In this document: positions 18,216 through 26,707 of the stretch, piece by piece
Position numbering within the stretch: position 1 is the stretch's first letter
How the letters are laid out: each line of letters opens with the position of its first letter
Assembly (NCBI GenBank): GCA_012960535.1
Contig: DUBB01000036.1
Location: 27,344-91,343 of the forward strand
Length of the DNA stretch: 64,000 bases
From: Gammaproteobacteria bacterium
GTDB lineage: Bacteria > Pseudomonadota > Gammaproteobacteria > Pseudomonadales > Azotimanducaceae
Direction: 5' to 3'
Notes under the pieces: generated by a model
Database searches by the model: none
Seen by the model: only the letters and a program-made list of their open reading frames with translations
Told to the model about the DNA's origin: nothing
Program-made: the position numbers and the translations under genes

Positions 18216-18875
18216 GTGCAACAGGCTCAAGAATTCAAACTGCTTCAGTACGCTCTCATACTGCTTGGCTGCATCGCCTTTGCACTATTTCTACTCATTA
18301 ATAAGGGCCTGTTACAGCTCGCGTTGCTGTCAGACAGCAGCCGCCTTTCCTGGGTGATTATCTTCCTTTATGGTGCCGCTACCCTCCATTGGTTCTGGTT
18401 ATGTTATCGACTATCTCTTGAACAGCGTTATATTAATCTATGGTGGGGCCAGAGAGATGCACCAGGCGATGCGCGAATTTATATGCATCGTCTCCGCCAA
18501 TCCATGGATAATCCAGCACAACCAGCCTGGGATCAGGAAGTCAGCCTTTTGGCCGATGAAATGACCAATCGGCATGCTTTGGGCCATTTTGCTGCCGATA
18601 CGCTCATTAAATTGGGGTTAATCGGTACCGTTATCGGCTTTATACTGATGCTGCAACCCATCGGCGATATAAAGCAATTTGATCCATCCCTCATGCAACA
18701 ATTATTAACCGCAATGAGCTCCGGTATGGCGGTTGCACTCTACACCACCCTGGCCGGGTTAACGACAAGCATACTACTCAAAATCCAGTACTACCTGGCC
18801 GACAGCGCATTAACCGAGATTATCAATACTGTAACGCAGATTCATCGCAAGGCATCGGAAAGTCATGCGCCATAG
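18216..18875 (+). CDS. MotA/TolQ/ExbB-type proton channel subunit
   Basis: A 219-residue inner-membrane protein with four predicted helices at about 11-30, 44-65, 130-147 and 170-190. The two C-terminal helices carry the ExbB/TolQ/MotA signature: LGLIGTVIGF in TM3 and a small-residue TM4 (SSGMAVALYTTLAGL). Such proteins form the pentameric ring that, with an ExbD/MotB-type partner, conducts protons and drives motion. The start is GTG 18216, with GAGGA five bases upstream; the longer GTG 18174 has no ribosome site. It is the first gene of a three-gene operon, overlapping the next by 11 bases. No TonB, Tol-Pal, flagellar or Zorya genes lie nearby. Confidence 0.85.
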   Translation: MQQAQEFKLLQYALILLGCIAFALFLLINKGLLQLALLSDSSRLSWVIIFLYGAATLHWFWLCYRLSLEQRYINLWWGQRDAPGDARIYMHRLRQSMDNPAQPAWDQEVSLLADEMTNRHALGHFAADTLIKLGLIGTVIGFILMLQPIGDIKQFDPSLMQQLLTAMSSGMAVALYTTLAGLTTSILLKIQYYLADSALTEIINTVTQIHRKASESHAP

Positions 18876-19482
18876 AGTCTTTTCTGATGGCCAAGGTCAG
18901 GATGCCTTCACCGACCTGCTATTTAATGCCCTGCTGGGCTTTGTCTTCATGTTTGCCATGGCTTTCATGATGATCAGTAATCCGGAAAAATCAGGAAATA
19001 TTGATACCAAAGCAGAAATGCTCATCACCATACGATGGCCGGATAACCACCCTGATGATGTCGACGCCGTTATAGAAGATCCCAGGGGAGAACTGGTCTG
19101 GTACTACAATCGAGACTCAGGGCTGATGCATCTCGACAGGGACGACCGAGGCCTGTTTGCCGATCAGATCGAGATTGCCGGTGCCACAGTGCGCAATCCA
19201 TTAAATCAGGAAACCGTCACTGTTCGAGGCATACAGGCGGGAGAATATGTCGTTAATTTACTTCATTTTAAAGCCAACTACAGCAAACCACTCGATGTCA
19301 CTGTCAAGGTCGAAAAGCTTAACCCTTCTGTCTCGGTGATCTATTATGGCCAGCACCAGCTCAATGGCAGCGGCGATGAAAAAACAGCGATTCGATTCAC
19401 GCTCGATGCCAACGGAAATCTGCTTAATACCAACCAGATTCCTAAGGAACTGCTCACCAGAGCCATCGGTAAACCAGCGTGA
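18865..19482 (+). CDS. ExbD/MotB-like single-pass protein with DUF2135-like beta-sandwich domain
   Basis: A 205-residue protein: short cytoplasmic N-terminus, one transmembrane helix (about 18-37) preceded by Asp17 in AFTDLLFN, then a periplasmic domain. Asp at the mouth of a single N-terminal helix is the hallmark of ExbD, TolR and MotB. The periplasmic part (about 52-150) lacks OmpA/peptidoglycan motifs. Instead it shows ITIRWPD, DVDAVIEDPRGELVWYY, HLDRDDRG and AGEYVVNLLHF, a pattern I associate with YfaP/DUF2135-like beta-sandwich domains (inference). It overlaps the channel gene by 11 bases and the next gene by 4, so the three proteins are made together. Confidence 0.7.
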   Translation: MRHRVFSDGQGQDAFTDLLFNALLGFVFMFAMAFMMISNPEKSGNIDTKAEMLITIRWPDNHPDDVDAVIEDPRGELVWYYNRDSGLMHLDRDDRGLFADQIEIAGATVRNPLNQETVTVRGIQAGEYVVNLLHFKANYSKPLDVTVKVEKLNPSVSVIYYGQHQLNGSGDEKTAIRFTLDANGNLLNTNQIPKELLTRAIGKPA

Positions 19483-20051
19483 GTATCAGTGCCCTGTTGA
19501 TCATGGGCTACATCACGATCGCGGTATTACTTCTGCTAACCCTGATCTGGGCGCCCTACGGAACTCGATTCAAAATCGTCTCAATTATCATTGTCAGTTG
19601 TTTCTATATCGCGACCTTCAAAGGTATCGAAACGCTTATGGGTTGGCCTACGACAGCAACGCCACCTGAGGTATTCAGAACAGTCTGGATCAACATTGAG
19701 GACCCGGACAAGCTTAACAGAACGCCTGGTGCTATATACTACTGGCTGAGAGATCTAGATGAAGCGGGTATTCCCAATACAGCACCCAGGGCCTACCGGG
19801 TAGAATGGAGTGTCCAATCTGCAGTGATAGCACAGGAAGCCCTCAGTCGGCTTGAAAAAGGAGAGCGATTAAACGGTAGACTAAGTCGGAATATCCTTAA
19901 ACAAAGCAACACGGACACTCAAAAGCAGCAATCCCTGGGAAATAAGGCCTTGCCCGAACAGGAACTGGACAGGTCTTCGTTCGAGTTTACCGCAGTACCC
20001 GCGCCTACCCTGCCTTTAAAACCCGGCCCGGAAAGTCAACTGAGATATTAA
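19479..20051 (+). CDS. Two-TM protein, third component of the proton-channel operon
   Basis: A 190-residue protein of unknown family. Two hydrophobic helices occupy about 2-23 and 31-53, followed by a soluble domain containing FRTVWINIEDPDK, GAIYYWLRDLD and PRAYRVEW, and a Pro-rich tail ending LPLKPGPES. It starts at GTG 19479 inside the GTGA overlap with the stop of the preceding gene, so translation is coupled. Strict three-gene packing indicates that it belongs to the same membrane complex, perhaps as accessory or substrate-contact subunit. I cannot assign a function. Confidence 0.72.
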   Translation: MSISALLIMGYITIAVLLLLTLIWAPYGTRFKIVSIIIVSCFYIATFKGIETLMGWPTTATPPEVFRTVWINIEDPDKLNRTPGAIYYWLRDLDEAGIPNTAPRAYRVEWSVQSAVIAQEALSRLEKGERLNGRLSRNILKQSNTDTQKQQSLGNKALPEQELDRSSFEFTAVPAPTLPLKPGPESQLRY

Positions 20052-20109
20052 ACAAGCAGAATCTTCCGCTACTGCTACTGCGGCTCTCCTGAGCACCGTT
20101 TAACTAACC

Positions 20110-22326
20110 CTACTGCCAGGTTAACTGTGCCAATTCGGGTTTCTTGTTACCCAGAGAAACCTCCCTGTCCTGGTTTGCTCTGGCGCGAACAAACTGATGA
20201 ATGTCATCAGCCTGAGATGGCGTTAGCACATCAGCAAACCCGGCCATCCCTTTAGAGCCATAGATGCCATCAATAACAATCTGGTTAAACACCTCGTGAG
20301 TTGCGTCATTCATCCGCCTCAAATCCGCAATTGCACCACCAGAGCGAACCACCAGACCATGGCAGAAGCCGCAATACTCATTGTAGTGCAATTCACCCCT
20401 GGCGATGGCCGAATCATTGACCTCAGCCATATCCTGAGCAGGAATGGTCCTGTCGCGATGATTAGGAACTGATAGTTCGACAGCACCACCCAGTTTAAAC
20501 ACCAGCAGCCTTCCCGAGTTGTTATAAGTCAGCGAGGCGTGTTCCGAGACAGGCGGCAGCGGTTCACCGCTGAACAGGTCACCACCGCCGGTACCGGTCA
20601 GAATAGACACATACTGCACCCCATCTGCCTCAAAGGTTATGGGCGGCGCCAGCATGGAAGTATAAGTATTGTACTGCCAAAGGATCTCACCGTTTTCTTT
20701 GTCATAAGCGGTAAACATACCCAATGCGTCACCATGAAAGACTAAGCCACCCGAGGTCCCTAATACACCACCATTCCAATAGTGCGGGATTTCAATGACC
20801 CATCGGTCTTCTCCTGTAAGCGGATCGAATGCTTTCAAATAACCCTTAGGCGTGGGCTGCTCGGCAAGGTTATCAATCAATATCTGGGTGATTCGACCAA
20901 ATTCCAAACCCGTGTTCCAGCCACCTGGGTTCCGCTTGTAAATGCCGGTTTCCTTCCAAGTGTCCACCATCTCGTAAATAAGCGGGTTATCCTGAGCGGG
21001 CAGATAAACCAGCCCTGCATCCACATCTACAGACATGGCCTGCCAGTTATGGGCTCCTAAGGGCCCTGGCAATACCCACTTGGCATTCTCGGTGTAATCG
21101 AGCTCTGGATTTTCCACCGGACGACCGGTGACCAGATCAACTTCACTGGCCCAGGTTACAGTGGCAAAGGGATTTGCTCGCAACAACTCGCCGTCACTAC
21201 GATCGAGCACGTAAAAGAAGCCATTTTTGGGCGCTTGCAGTAGGACTTTACGATCAACACCATCGACTTCCATATCTGCCAAAGCCATGTCCTGAACGGC
21301 GGTATAATCCCAGTTATCACCCGGTGTCGTCTGGTAATGCCATTTGTAGGCTCCCGTATCCGCATCCAGAGCAACAATAGAAGACAAGAACAGGTTGTCG
21401 CCACCGCCTGGCGAGCGAATCACCCGGGTCCAGGGTGAGCCGTTACCTACACCCAGATAGAGCTGGTTAAAATCCGGATCATATACAATGGAGTTCCAGA
21501 CCGTGCCGCCACCACCGACCTTCCACCATTCACCGCCTTTCCAGGTCTTGGCGGCCATCTCCATCTGAGGGTTTTCAAACGGTAACGCGGGGTCACCAGG
21601 AACGGTAAAGAATCGCCATACCTGATCCCCATTTTCCGCATCATAGGCAGTAACATAGCCGCGAACCCCGTATTCAGCACCGCCATTGCCAATAAATACC
21701 TTGCCATTTGCAACCCTGGGTGCGCCGGTAATAGTGTAAAACCGATCCCGGTCGGTAATGGTATCAACTTCCCAGATTTTTTCGCCGGTTGCAGCATTCA
21801 AGGCGATCAAACGTCCATCCAGACTGGCCACATAAACTTTGCCTTTATAGACGGCAACACCTCGATTCACTACATCACAGCAAGCGCGACGACCCCATTC
21901 GCGTGGTACCTTGGGATCATAAAACCAGAGCTCTTCCCCGGTGAGTGCAGAAACGGCGTAAACTCGGCTCCAGGAGGTGGTAAAAAACATAAGATCGTCA
22001 ACAACGATGGGTGTGGATTCCAGGGCTCGATTGGTCCCCATGTCCTTGTACCAGGCAACGCCCAGGTCAGCCACATTACTTTTATTAATCTGGGTCAGAG
22101 GTGAAAAACGCTGTTCTTCATAGGTTCGGCCATAAGCCAGCCAGTTACCCGGTTCAGATTCAGCGTTTTTGATACGCTCATCGTCAATCAAGCCAATCAT
22201 TGCCGGCGACGGCTCGTTAATTTCCGGCTGTGCCTGCGGTGCTGTCATCGGCTCATCCTGAGCTGAGAAAAAATAAAGCGCGGCGACCAGAATTATGACA
22301 CTCGATACCAATACAGTTTTATTCAA
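20110..22326 (-). CDS. PQQ-dependent quinohemoprotein alcohol dehydrogenase
   Basis: A 738-residue periplasmic dehydrogenase that oxidises alcohols with PQQ and passes electrons to its own C-terminal cytochrome c. An N-terminal hydrophobic segment (about 4-21) serves export. The eight-bladed propeller (about 58-612) has the vicinal Cys149-Cys150 disulfide in RRACCDVV, catalytic Asp340 in PGDNWDYT and repeated tryptophan-docking motifs. The C-terminal domain carries the heme motif CGFCH (652-656). The start is TTG 22326; the ATG just upstream is out of frame and stops at once. No PQQ biosynthesis genes lie here. It could oxidise the alcohols that CYP153 makes (inference). Confidence 0.93.
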   Translation of the reverse strand: MNKTVLVSSVIILVAALYFFSAQDEPMTAPQAQPEINEPSPAMIGLIDDERIKNAESEPGNWLAYGRTYEEQRFSPLTQINKSNVADLGVAWYKDMGTNRALESTPIVVDDLMFFTTSWSRVYAVSALTGEELWFYDPKVPREWGRRACCDVVNRGVAVYKGKVYVASLDGRLIALNAATGEKIWEVDTITDRDRFYTITGAPRVANGKVFIGNGGAEYGVRGYVTAYDAENGDQVWRFFTVPGDPALPFENPQMEMAAKTWKGGEWWKVGGGGTVWNSIVYDPDFNQLYLGVGNGSPWTRVIRSPGGGDNLFLSSIVALDADTGAYKWHYQTTPGDNWDYTAVQDMALADMEVDGVDRKVLLQAPKNGFFYVLDRSDGELLRANPFATVTWASEVDLVTGRPVENPELDYTENAKWVLPGPLGAHNWQAMSVDVDAGLVYLPAQDNPLIYEMVDTWKETGIYKRNPGGWNTGLEFGRITQILIDNLAEQPTPKGYLKAFDPLTGEDRWVIEIPHYWNGGVLGTSGGLVFHGDALGMFTAYDKENGEILWQYNTYTSMLAPPITFEADGVQYVSILTGTGGGDLFSGEPLPPVSEHASLTYNNSGRLLVFKLGGAVELSVPNHRDRTIPAQDMAEVNDSAIARGELHYNEYCGFCHGLVVRSGGAIADLRRMNDATHEVFNQIVIDGIYGSKGMAGFADVLTPSQADDIHQFVRARANQDREVSLGNKKPELAQLTWQ

Positions 22327-22618
22327 CGTTTCATTCCCCTTTGCCTATGACTGAGCCAGCTAAAAGTTTAACTGCGTTTATAGCAGCTTAACGCCACAGG
22401 CGTCTGCTGACAAATTCCCTGTTCAACTGCCCAGTGATAATCCCTGCCTGCTGGGTGTCTGCTCGTTGCTAACAAAGTAGCGCCAGACTTGGCATCGACA
22501 CCGACAGAAGCTTAGTACAAGCTGTGATATAACGCCGCCCTGATCCTCCCCTTACAATTGACGGCATGAACAGAGCATGCTTGACTCACCCTATAAGCAT
22601 ATCGCCAAGGCAATACTG

Positions 22619-23812
22619 ATGCAGGAACAACCCCTATCAGGCGTGACCGTGCTCGATTTCGGTCAGGTTTACAACGGCCCCTATTGTGGATTTTTGCTGG
22701 CTCAGGCTGGCGCCAGGGTCATTAAAGTTGAATCGCTTATCGGTGAAACCCTGCGTAGTCGTGGCGCAAAATCCACCGCTAGCTATCCATTTGCTATCCT
22801 AAATGTCAATAAGGAAAGCATCACCCTGAACATTAAATCGGCTCAGGGGCAGGCCCTGCTGAAGCAACTGGTCACCAAGGTGGATGTGGTTCTGGAAAAT
22901 TTTGCACCCGGCACCATGGCCAAATACGGTATTGGCGCAGACCAGCTCAGGGCCTGTAACCCACAGCTGATCTATGCATCCAGCACCGGATATGGCAATG
23001 CACCGGGTCCCTACCGCGATTATTTAGGTATGGACATTACCCTGCAGGCCATGACTGGCGTAATGAGCATAACTGGCGAGGAACATAGTACACCTTTGAA
23101 AACCGCCGCCGCCTTTGCCGATTTTATCGCCGGAACGCATCTATATGCCGGTATCGTAACGGCATTATTTGCCCGAGAGCATTCATTTGAAGGCGCCAGC
23201 GTTGATATATCCATGCAGGACTGTGTGTTCCCCACCCTGGCCACGGCCCTGGGATCTTTTTATCTTCATGGCGAACCCCCTAAAAGAGCGGGTAACCGTC
23301 ATCCAGGCCGGTCGCTGGCGCCTTACAACGTCTATGTAGCGGCAGACGGTCACGTCGCCATTATTGCTATTCGAGAAGGCCACTGGCGCAAACTGTGCAC
23401 TGCTATGGGTAGATCAGAACTGATCGATGACCACCGTTACAAGGACTTCACGGCACGCTGTGAAAACATGCAGGCACTGGATGCAGAGATCACCCGCTGG
23501 ACCGCGACTCACACCCGCGCAGAAATACTCGCCCAGACCCAGGCCCATGGTGTGATCTGTGCACCTGTGCAGGATCTCCAAGATGTGGTCAATGACCCCC
23601 ATCTGCAGGCTCGCGGAACATTGAAAAGTACCCGTCATGAGCATCTCGGTAGCATAGCGCAAATGCAGACAGCTATTCGATTTACGGATATAGACCCACC
23701 GGAGTTGACCGAACCACCGGGTCTGGGCGCTCATACGCGGCGGGTACTGGCTGAACTGGCCGGACTCTCAGATCAGGATATAGATGTGCTGTATCAAGCA
23801 GAGGCCATTTGA
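22619..23812 (+). CDS. CaiB/BaiF family CoA-transferase (class III)
   Basis: A protein of about 397 residues that moves CoA between carboxylic acids through an acyl-Asp intermediate. The N-terminal PLSGVTVLDFGQ opening, YNGPYCGFLLAQAGARVIKVE, the catalytic Asp in YLGMDITLQ, and the AGNRHPGRSLAPYNVY segment are all family hallmarks. The start at ATG 22619 fits family alignment and has AAGG eight bases upstream; an in-frame ATG at 22577 would add 14 residues but has a weaker site. The acyl group is unknown. It is convergent with the exported DnaQ-like gene across an AT-rich spacer. Confidence 0.92.
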   Translation: MQEQPLSGVTVLDFGQVYNGPYCGFLLAQAGARVIKVESLIGETLRSRGAKSTASYPFAILNVNKESITLNIKSAQGQALLKQLVTKVDVVLENFAPGTMAKYGIGADQLRACNPQLIYASSTGYGNAPGPYRDYLGMDITLQAMTGVMSITGEEHSTPLKTAAAFADFIAGTHLYAGIVTALFAREHSFEGASVDISMQDCVFPTLATALGSFYLHGEPPKRAGNRHPGRSLAPYNVYVAADGHVAIIAIREGHWRKLCTAMGRSELIDDHRYKDFTARCENMQALDAEITRWTATHTRAEILAQTQAHGVICAPVQDLQDVVNDPHLQARGTLKSTRHEHLGSIAQMQTAIRFTDIDPPELTEPPGLGAHTRRVLAELAGLSDQDIDVLYQAEAI

Positions 23813-23819
23813 GTCTGTA

Positions 23820-23906
23820 ACAATAAATCTATCTTATAATTTCTTTATATTTATATAGTTATGGGTATATTTTAATCTTATTTATATAAAATTATTTCTT
23901 ATACCC
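23820..23906. other. AT-rich spacer with inverted repeat between convergent genes
   Basis: About 85 bases of very high A+T lie between the stops of the CoA-transferase and DnaQ-like genes. GGGTATA (23863-23869) and TATACCC (23900-23906) form an inverted repeat around an AT-rich interior. It may act as a bidirectional terminator, though the loop is long. Confidence 0.4.
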
Positions 23907-23943
23907 GCTCGGATAATGGCAGTGGCCATGCCCTGCAGGCAGA

Positions 23944-24639
23944 CTACTTGCCGGGTGGCGTTCCAGCAAGAGAAATCAGTGCCTGATATGCCCTGACATT
24001 AAACTCAGCACCGGTGATTCCAGTGTGTTCAAGAGGATCACGGGTTTCCACAGCAATTCCCAGTTTGTGAGCCAGATGCTGACCTGTCAGGCCGTGAATG
24101 CCCTGAGACCAGGCCATGGAAGGTAGGTCGAGAATAAAATAATGGAACAGATGGCGCCAGGTGCGCCCGCTTTTCCTGAACAACTGATCGACAAAACTGA
24201 TATCAAACCAGGCATTATAGGCCACAAAAAGCACCTCTCTTGAGCCTACCACGCGCTTATGAAAGTCAAACCACTGTTCAATTGCCTGTGCCTCACTGAC
24301 ATACCCTCGTTTGCGCCAGAGACTGACCGAAAACCCGTTAACGTCAACAGCGCCTGGTTCTGCTCGCTCAGGATGGGCAGGCATAATCCTCATGAACAAA
24401 CGATCGATTTCAATCCCGGCAAGGTCCGTTATGATCACGCCAACATCAATCATTTCATGGTATCCAGGGGTAAGACCGGTCGTTTCAACATCCACATGAG
24501 CAAGCAGCCACTGTTCCGGTTCGGCCTGGGGGTTAGAAAGGCTAAATGGCACCTTTGCCATGTCCCTGACAAAATCTGGCTCCGTATCCGCCGAAGCAAC
24601 CCATGGCAATACTAAGCAGAGTATGCAGATCAAACGCAT
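23944..24639 (-). CDS. Exported DnaQ/RNase T-fold (DEDDh) protein, degenerate ExoIII motif
   Basis: A 231-residue protein with the DEDDh 3'-5' exonuclease fold. ExoI is HVDVETTGL (Asp50, Glu52) and ExoII is VAYNAWFDISFV (Asp146). ExoIII aligns as HTGITGAEFNVRAY: His205 is present but the position of the final catalytic Asp is Gly210. The first 17 residues (MRLICILCLVLPWVASA) form a signal peptide with an ASA cleavage site. The start is secure, since AAGGAGG lies four bases before ATG 24639. A secretion signal on this cytoplasmic fold is unusual. It may be a periplasmic nucleic-acid-binding or nuclease-like protein, perhaps with impaired catalysis. Confidence 0.8.
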   Translation of the reverse strand: MRLICILCLVLPWVASADTEPDFVRDMAKVPFSLSNPQAEPEQWLLAHVDVETTGLTPGYHEMIDVGVIITDLAGIEIDRLFMRIMPAHPERAEPGAVDVNGFSVSLWRKRGYVSEAQAIEQWFDFHKRVVGSREVLFVAYNAWFDISFVDQLFRKSGRTWRHLFHYFILDLPSMAWSQGIHGLTGQHLAHKLGIAVETRDPLEHTGITGAEFNVRAYQALISLAGTPPGK

Positions 24640-24843
24640 GACACCTCCTTTTGGGCTATTCTGTACCAGCTAACGCTCAATCGGCACTGGCCGATATAGC
24701 TCATGACTCTAGGGCAGTTCACTCAGGCCGAAGCTTTGCTCAGTCCGGCTCGCCCAGCGGCCAATGGTTTTGGTGTTAACGCCCTCACCAACACAGTACA
24801 GGGGCATGATGCGACCGGGTGACATTCATCACCCAGCGAATAG

Positions 24844-25503
24844 TTAAATCTCGCTCAATCTGCCATCAATGTCAGCCTGGCGCAAAGCAGTATCGCCAAT
24901 CCGTTCGGGCACCTGCCAGTCAGCATCGTTAGCATAGGAACCGGCAATGATCCTGTCCATGGATTCAAACGAGGTTTCGTCCAGTTTCATACCGGGTGCA
25001 TCAGCTACTCCCCCGCCTGCCCGAAATTCCAATAGTTCTACGCCCGCGGGACCTGCTGTGTATTTATAAGGCTGCCCATTGGGGACAAAGAACGTTGAAC
25101 CCGCCCGCAGGGTCTGATTTCCCATCAGGATTTCACCTGCAACCACGTAATACAGGCAATCGCCAAATTTTGGATGACTATGTCTGAACAGCGGGAAGTT
25201 AGCACCGAACCAGACGTGGACAAGGCTCATGCCATCCGGTTTTTTCTGTACCAGCAACGGTGTTGTCGTTGTCCCTGGAATGAATGCTTTAACCATCTCT
25301 CCTATCTTGGTTCTTGCTTCAGCAGAACCATACTTTTTTGCCAGGGGTTCATGGGCAAAACCATCAGCTGATTTCTCAACCCGGATCCTGGTTCTCTGCA
25401 CAGGAGGTACGATTTCAGGGTTTGCATTGATTTCAAATCCGCCCCGTCGTGACACAAATTTCTTCGAATCAACCAGGGCATCTTCATTCAGTTGTTCACT
25501 CAT
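24844..25503 (-). CDS. Cupin-domain protein
   Basis: A 219-residue protein with a single RmlC-like cupin barrel in its C-terminal half. The first cupin motif contains FRHSHPKFGDCLYYVVAGE and the second FVPNGQPYKYTAGP. Conserved His residues in RHSH could bind a metal, but the second motif lacks an obvious His. The N-terminal 60 residues show no family. Catalytic or regulatory role is unknown. ATG 25503 has AAGGAAG at good spacing. A tandem hairpin repeat array fills the gap upstream, separating it from the PhyH gene on the same strand. Confidence 0.78.
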   Translation of the reverse strand: MSEQLNEDALVDSKKFVSRRGGFEINANPEIVPPVQRTRIRVEKSADGFAHEPLAKKYGSAEARTKIGEMVKAFIPGTTTTPLLVQKKPDGMSLVHVWFGANFPLFRHSHPKFGDCLYYVVAGEILMGNQTLRAGSTFFVPNGQPYKYTAGPAGVELLEFRAGGGVADAPGMKLDETSFESMDRIIAGSYANDADWQVPERIGDTALRQADIDGRLSEI

Positions 25504-25575
25504 GGTGCTTCCTTAATGTGTGTTTTAGAATCAATGGATCGTGTCGACAGGCCTTTCACAGTATTTTTCTCTCGT

Positions 25576-25780
25576 AACCAAAGATAAAAACCTTTGTCTT
25601 TAAGAGCAGCCAAAACAAAAACTTTTGTCTCTAAGCAGCCAAAATAAAAGCTTTTGTCTCTAAGCCAGACAAAATAAAAACTTTTGTCTTTAAAAGCAGC
25701 CAAAATAAAAGCTTTTGTCTCTAAGCAGACAAATTAAAGCTTTTGTCTCTAAGCCAGACAAATTAAAGCTTTTGTCTCTG
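25576..25780. repeat. Tandem array of 28-31 bp hairpin-forming repeats
   Basis: Seven copies (six full, one partial) of a unit with core (c)ttttgtct(c/t)taag, starting near 25592, 25622, 25651, 25681, 25712, 25740 and 25769. Within several units TTTGTCT pairs with AGACAAA across a 6-7 base loop, and junctions often read AAAAGCTTTT, another palindrome. There is no unique spacer, so it is not a CRISPR. The last copy reaches into the 3' end of the PhyH gene and supplies its final codons and TAA stop. Confidence 0.9.
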
Positions 25781-26662
25781 CTGCGAGCCGAATATAGTCG
25801 GCGCGCGCCCTCCACTTGCTGACCAATCCGGCGCACACTTTAACTCTCGCCCCTGGACCCTGAGGTGTTGCTCAGAAGGTCCTTGGATAACGGTTCCTGA
25901 TGCCCCACCCAGCGTACTATTAGCACCCAGGCAGCCGATGGGGTAGCTATCAATGGCCGAGTAGGTCTGCAGTAGTAAAGGCCTGCCGCGGTCTGAATCA
26001 TTAGGCATGGACCCGTGTATCATGCAGGCGTTATGGATCGTTACTGACCCCGCATCGCCTTTCAGCCAGACCACCTTATCTAATTCCAACTGTTCAATAT
26101 CATTGTCCTGCATGGCGCCAGCCCACTGACCCTGATCATCATACAAATCATAGATCTGGCCCTGGTGGCTTCCCGGAATCACCCCCATTGGCCCCATTTC
26201 ATCATCGACAGCGTCCAGATAGACACCGATGGTCAGGGGTGAAAAATCTGTATGCGGCCAGAACTGAATATCCTGATGCCACTTGACTTCTTCGCCACCG
26301 CTCGCCCATTTGTAGTTCAGTTTGCTATGGTGAAAGCGAGCGCTGCCACCCAGCAGGGCACAGGCCAACTTGGCTATTGGCCCCTGTAATGCAAATTCAT
26401 GGAAGGTAGGATGCATATCTACTGGTGAAACCAGGCGCCTTAATTTTGGCTGCTCTGACGTGTGCCCCGGAGCAATATCGATAGCTTTGCTGGACTGCGT
26501 CAGGCTCCGACTGGCTTCAACGAATTCAGCAGCAACCGCCCTGAGTCGATCGAGCCATTGTGACGTGATCAACTTATCCAGAAGCAAATAACCATCCTGG
26601 TTATAGCGATCGACAAGCACCGAATCCAGTGACACATTAAGTTCGTCTAACTGCATAAGCAT
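25763..26662 (-). CDS. Phytanoyl-CoA dioxygenase (PhyH) family protein
   Basis: A 299-residue Fe(II)/2-oxoglutarate-dependent oxygenase. The iron triad is visible as HxD in KWHQDIQFWPH and a distal His in NACMIHGSMPN, with the 2-oxoglutarate Arg in GRPLLLQTYSA. These enzymes hydroxylate unactivated carbons, such as alpha carbons of branched acyl-CoAs or small metabolites. ATG 26662 or 26656 may start translation. The last four codons and the stop lie inside the hairpin repeat array, so the natural C-terminus has probably been reshaped by repeat expansion. It follows the acyl-CoA dehydrogenase by about 45 bases on the same strand, suggesting a joint role. Confidence 0.88.
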   Translation of the reverse strand: MLMQLDELNVSLDSVLVDRYNQDGYLLLDKLITSQWLDRLRAVAAEFVEASRSLTQSSKAIDIAPGHTSEQPKLRRLVSPVDMHPTFHEFALQGPIAKLACALLGGSARFHHSKLNYKWASGGEEVKWHQDIQFWPHTDFSPLTIGVYLDAVDDEMGPMGVIPGSHQGQIYDLYDDQGQWAGAMQDNDIEQLELDKVVWLKGDAGSVTIHNACMIHGSMPNDSDRGRPLLLQTYSAIDSYPIGCLGANSTLGGASGTVIQGPSEQHLRVQGRELKCAPDWSASGGRAPTIFGSQQRQKL

Positions 26663-26707
26663 AATCTCTATATCTCAACCAGGCAAAACCCGCTTAACCA
26701 TGCCTGC

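Noticed and set aside
18216..20051. Zorya-type defence system
   Set aside because: The second protein lacks an OmpA/peptidoglycan domain, and no helicase or nuclease of the ZorC-E kind follows.
25500..25703. 67-codon minus-strand frame across the hairpin repeats
   Set aside because: Its repeating KDKSFYF-type sequence is only the translation of the tandem array; no independent support.
25576..25780. Possible CRISPR array
   Set aside because: Units abut without unique spacers and differ by small insertions; no cas gene nearby.
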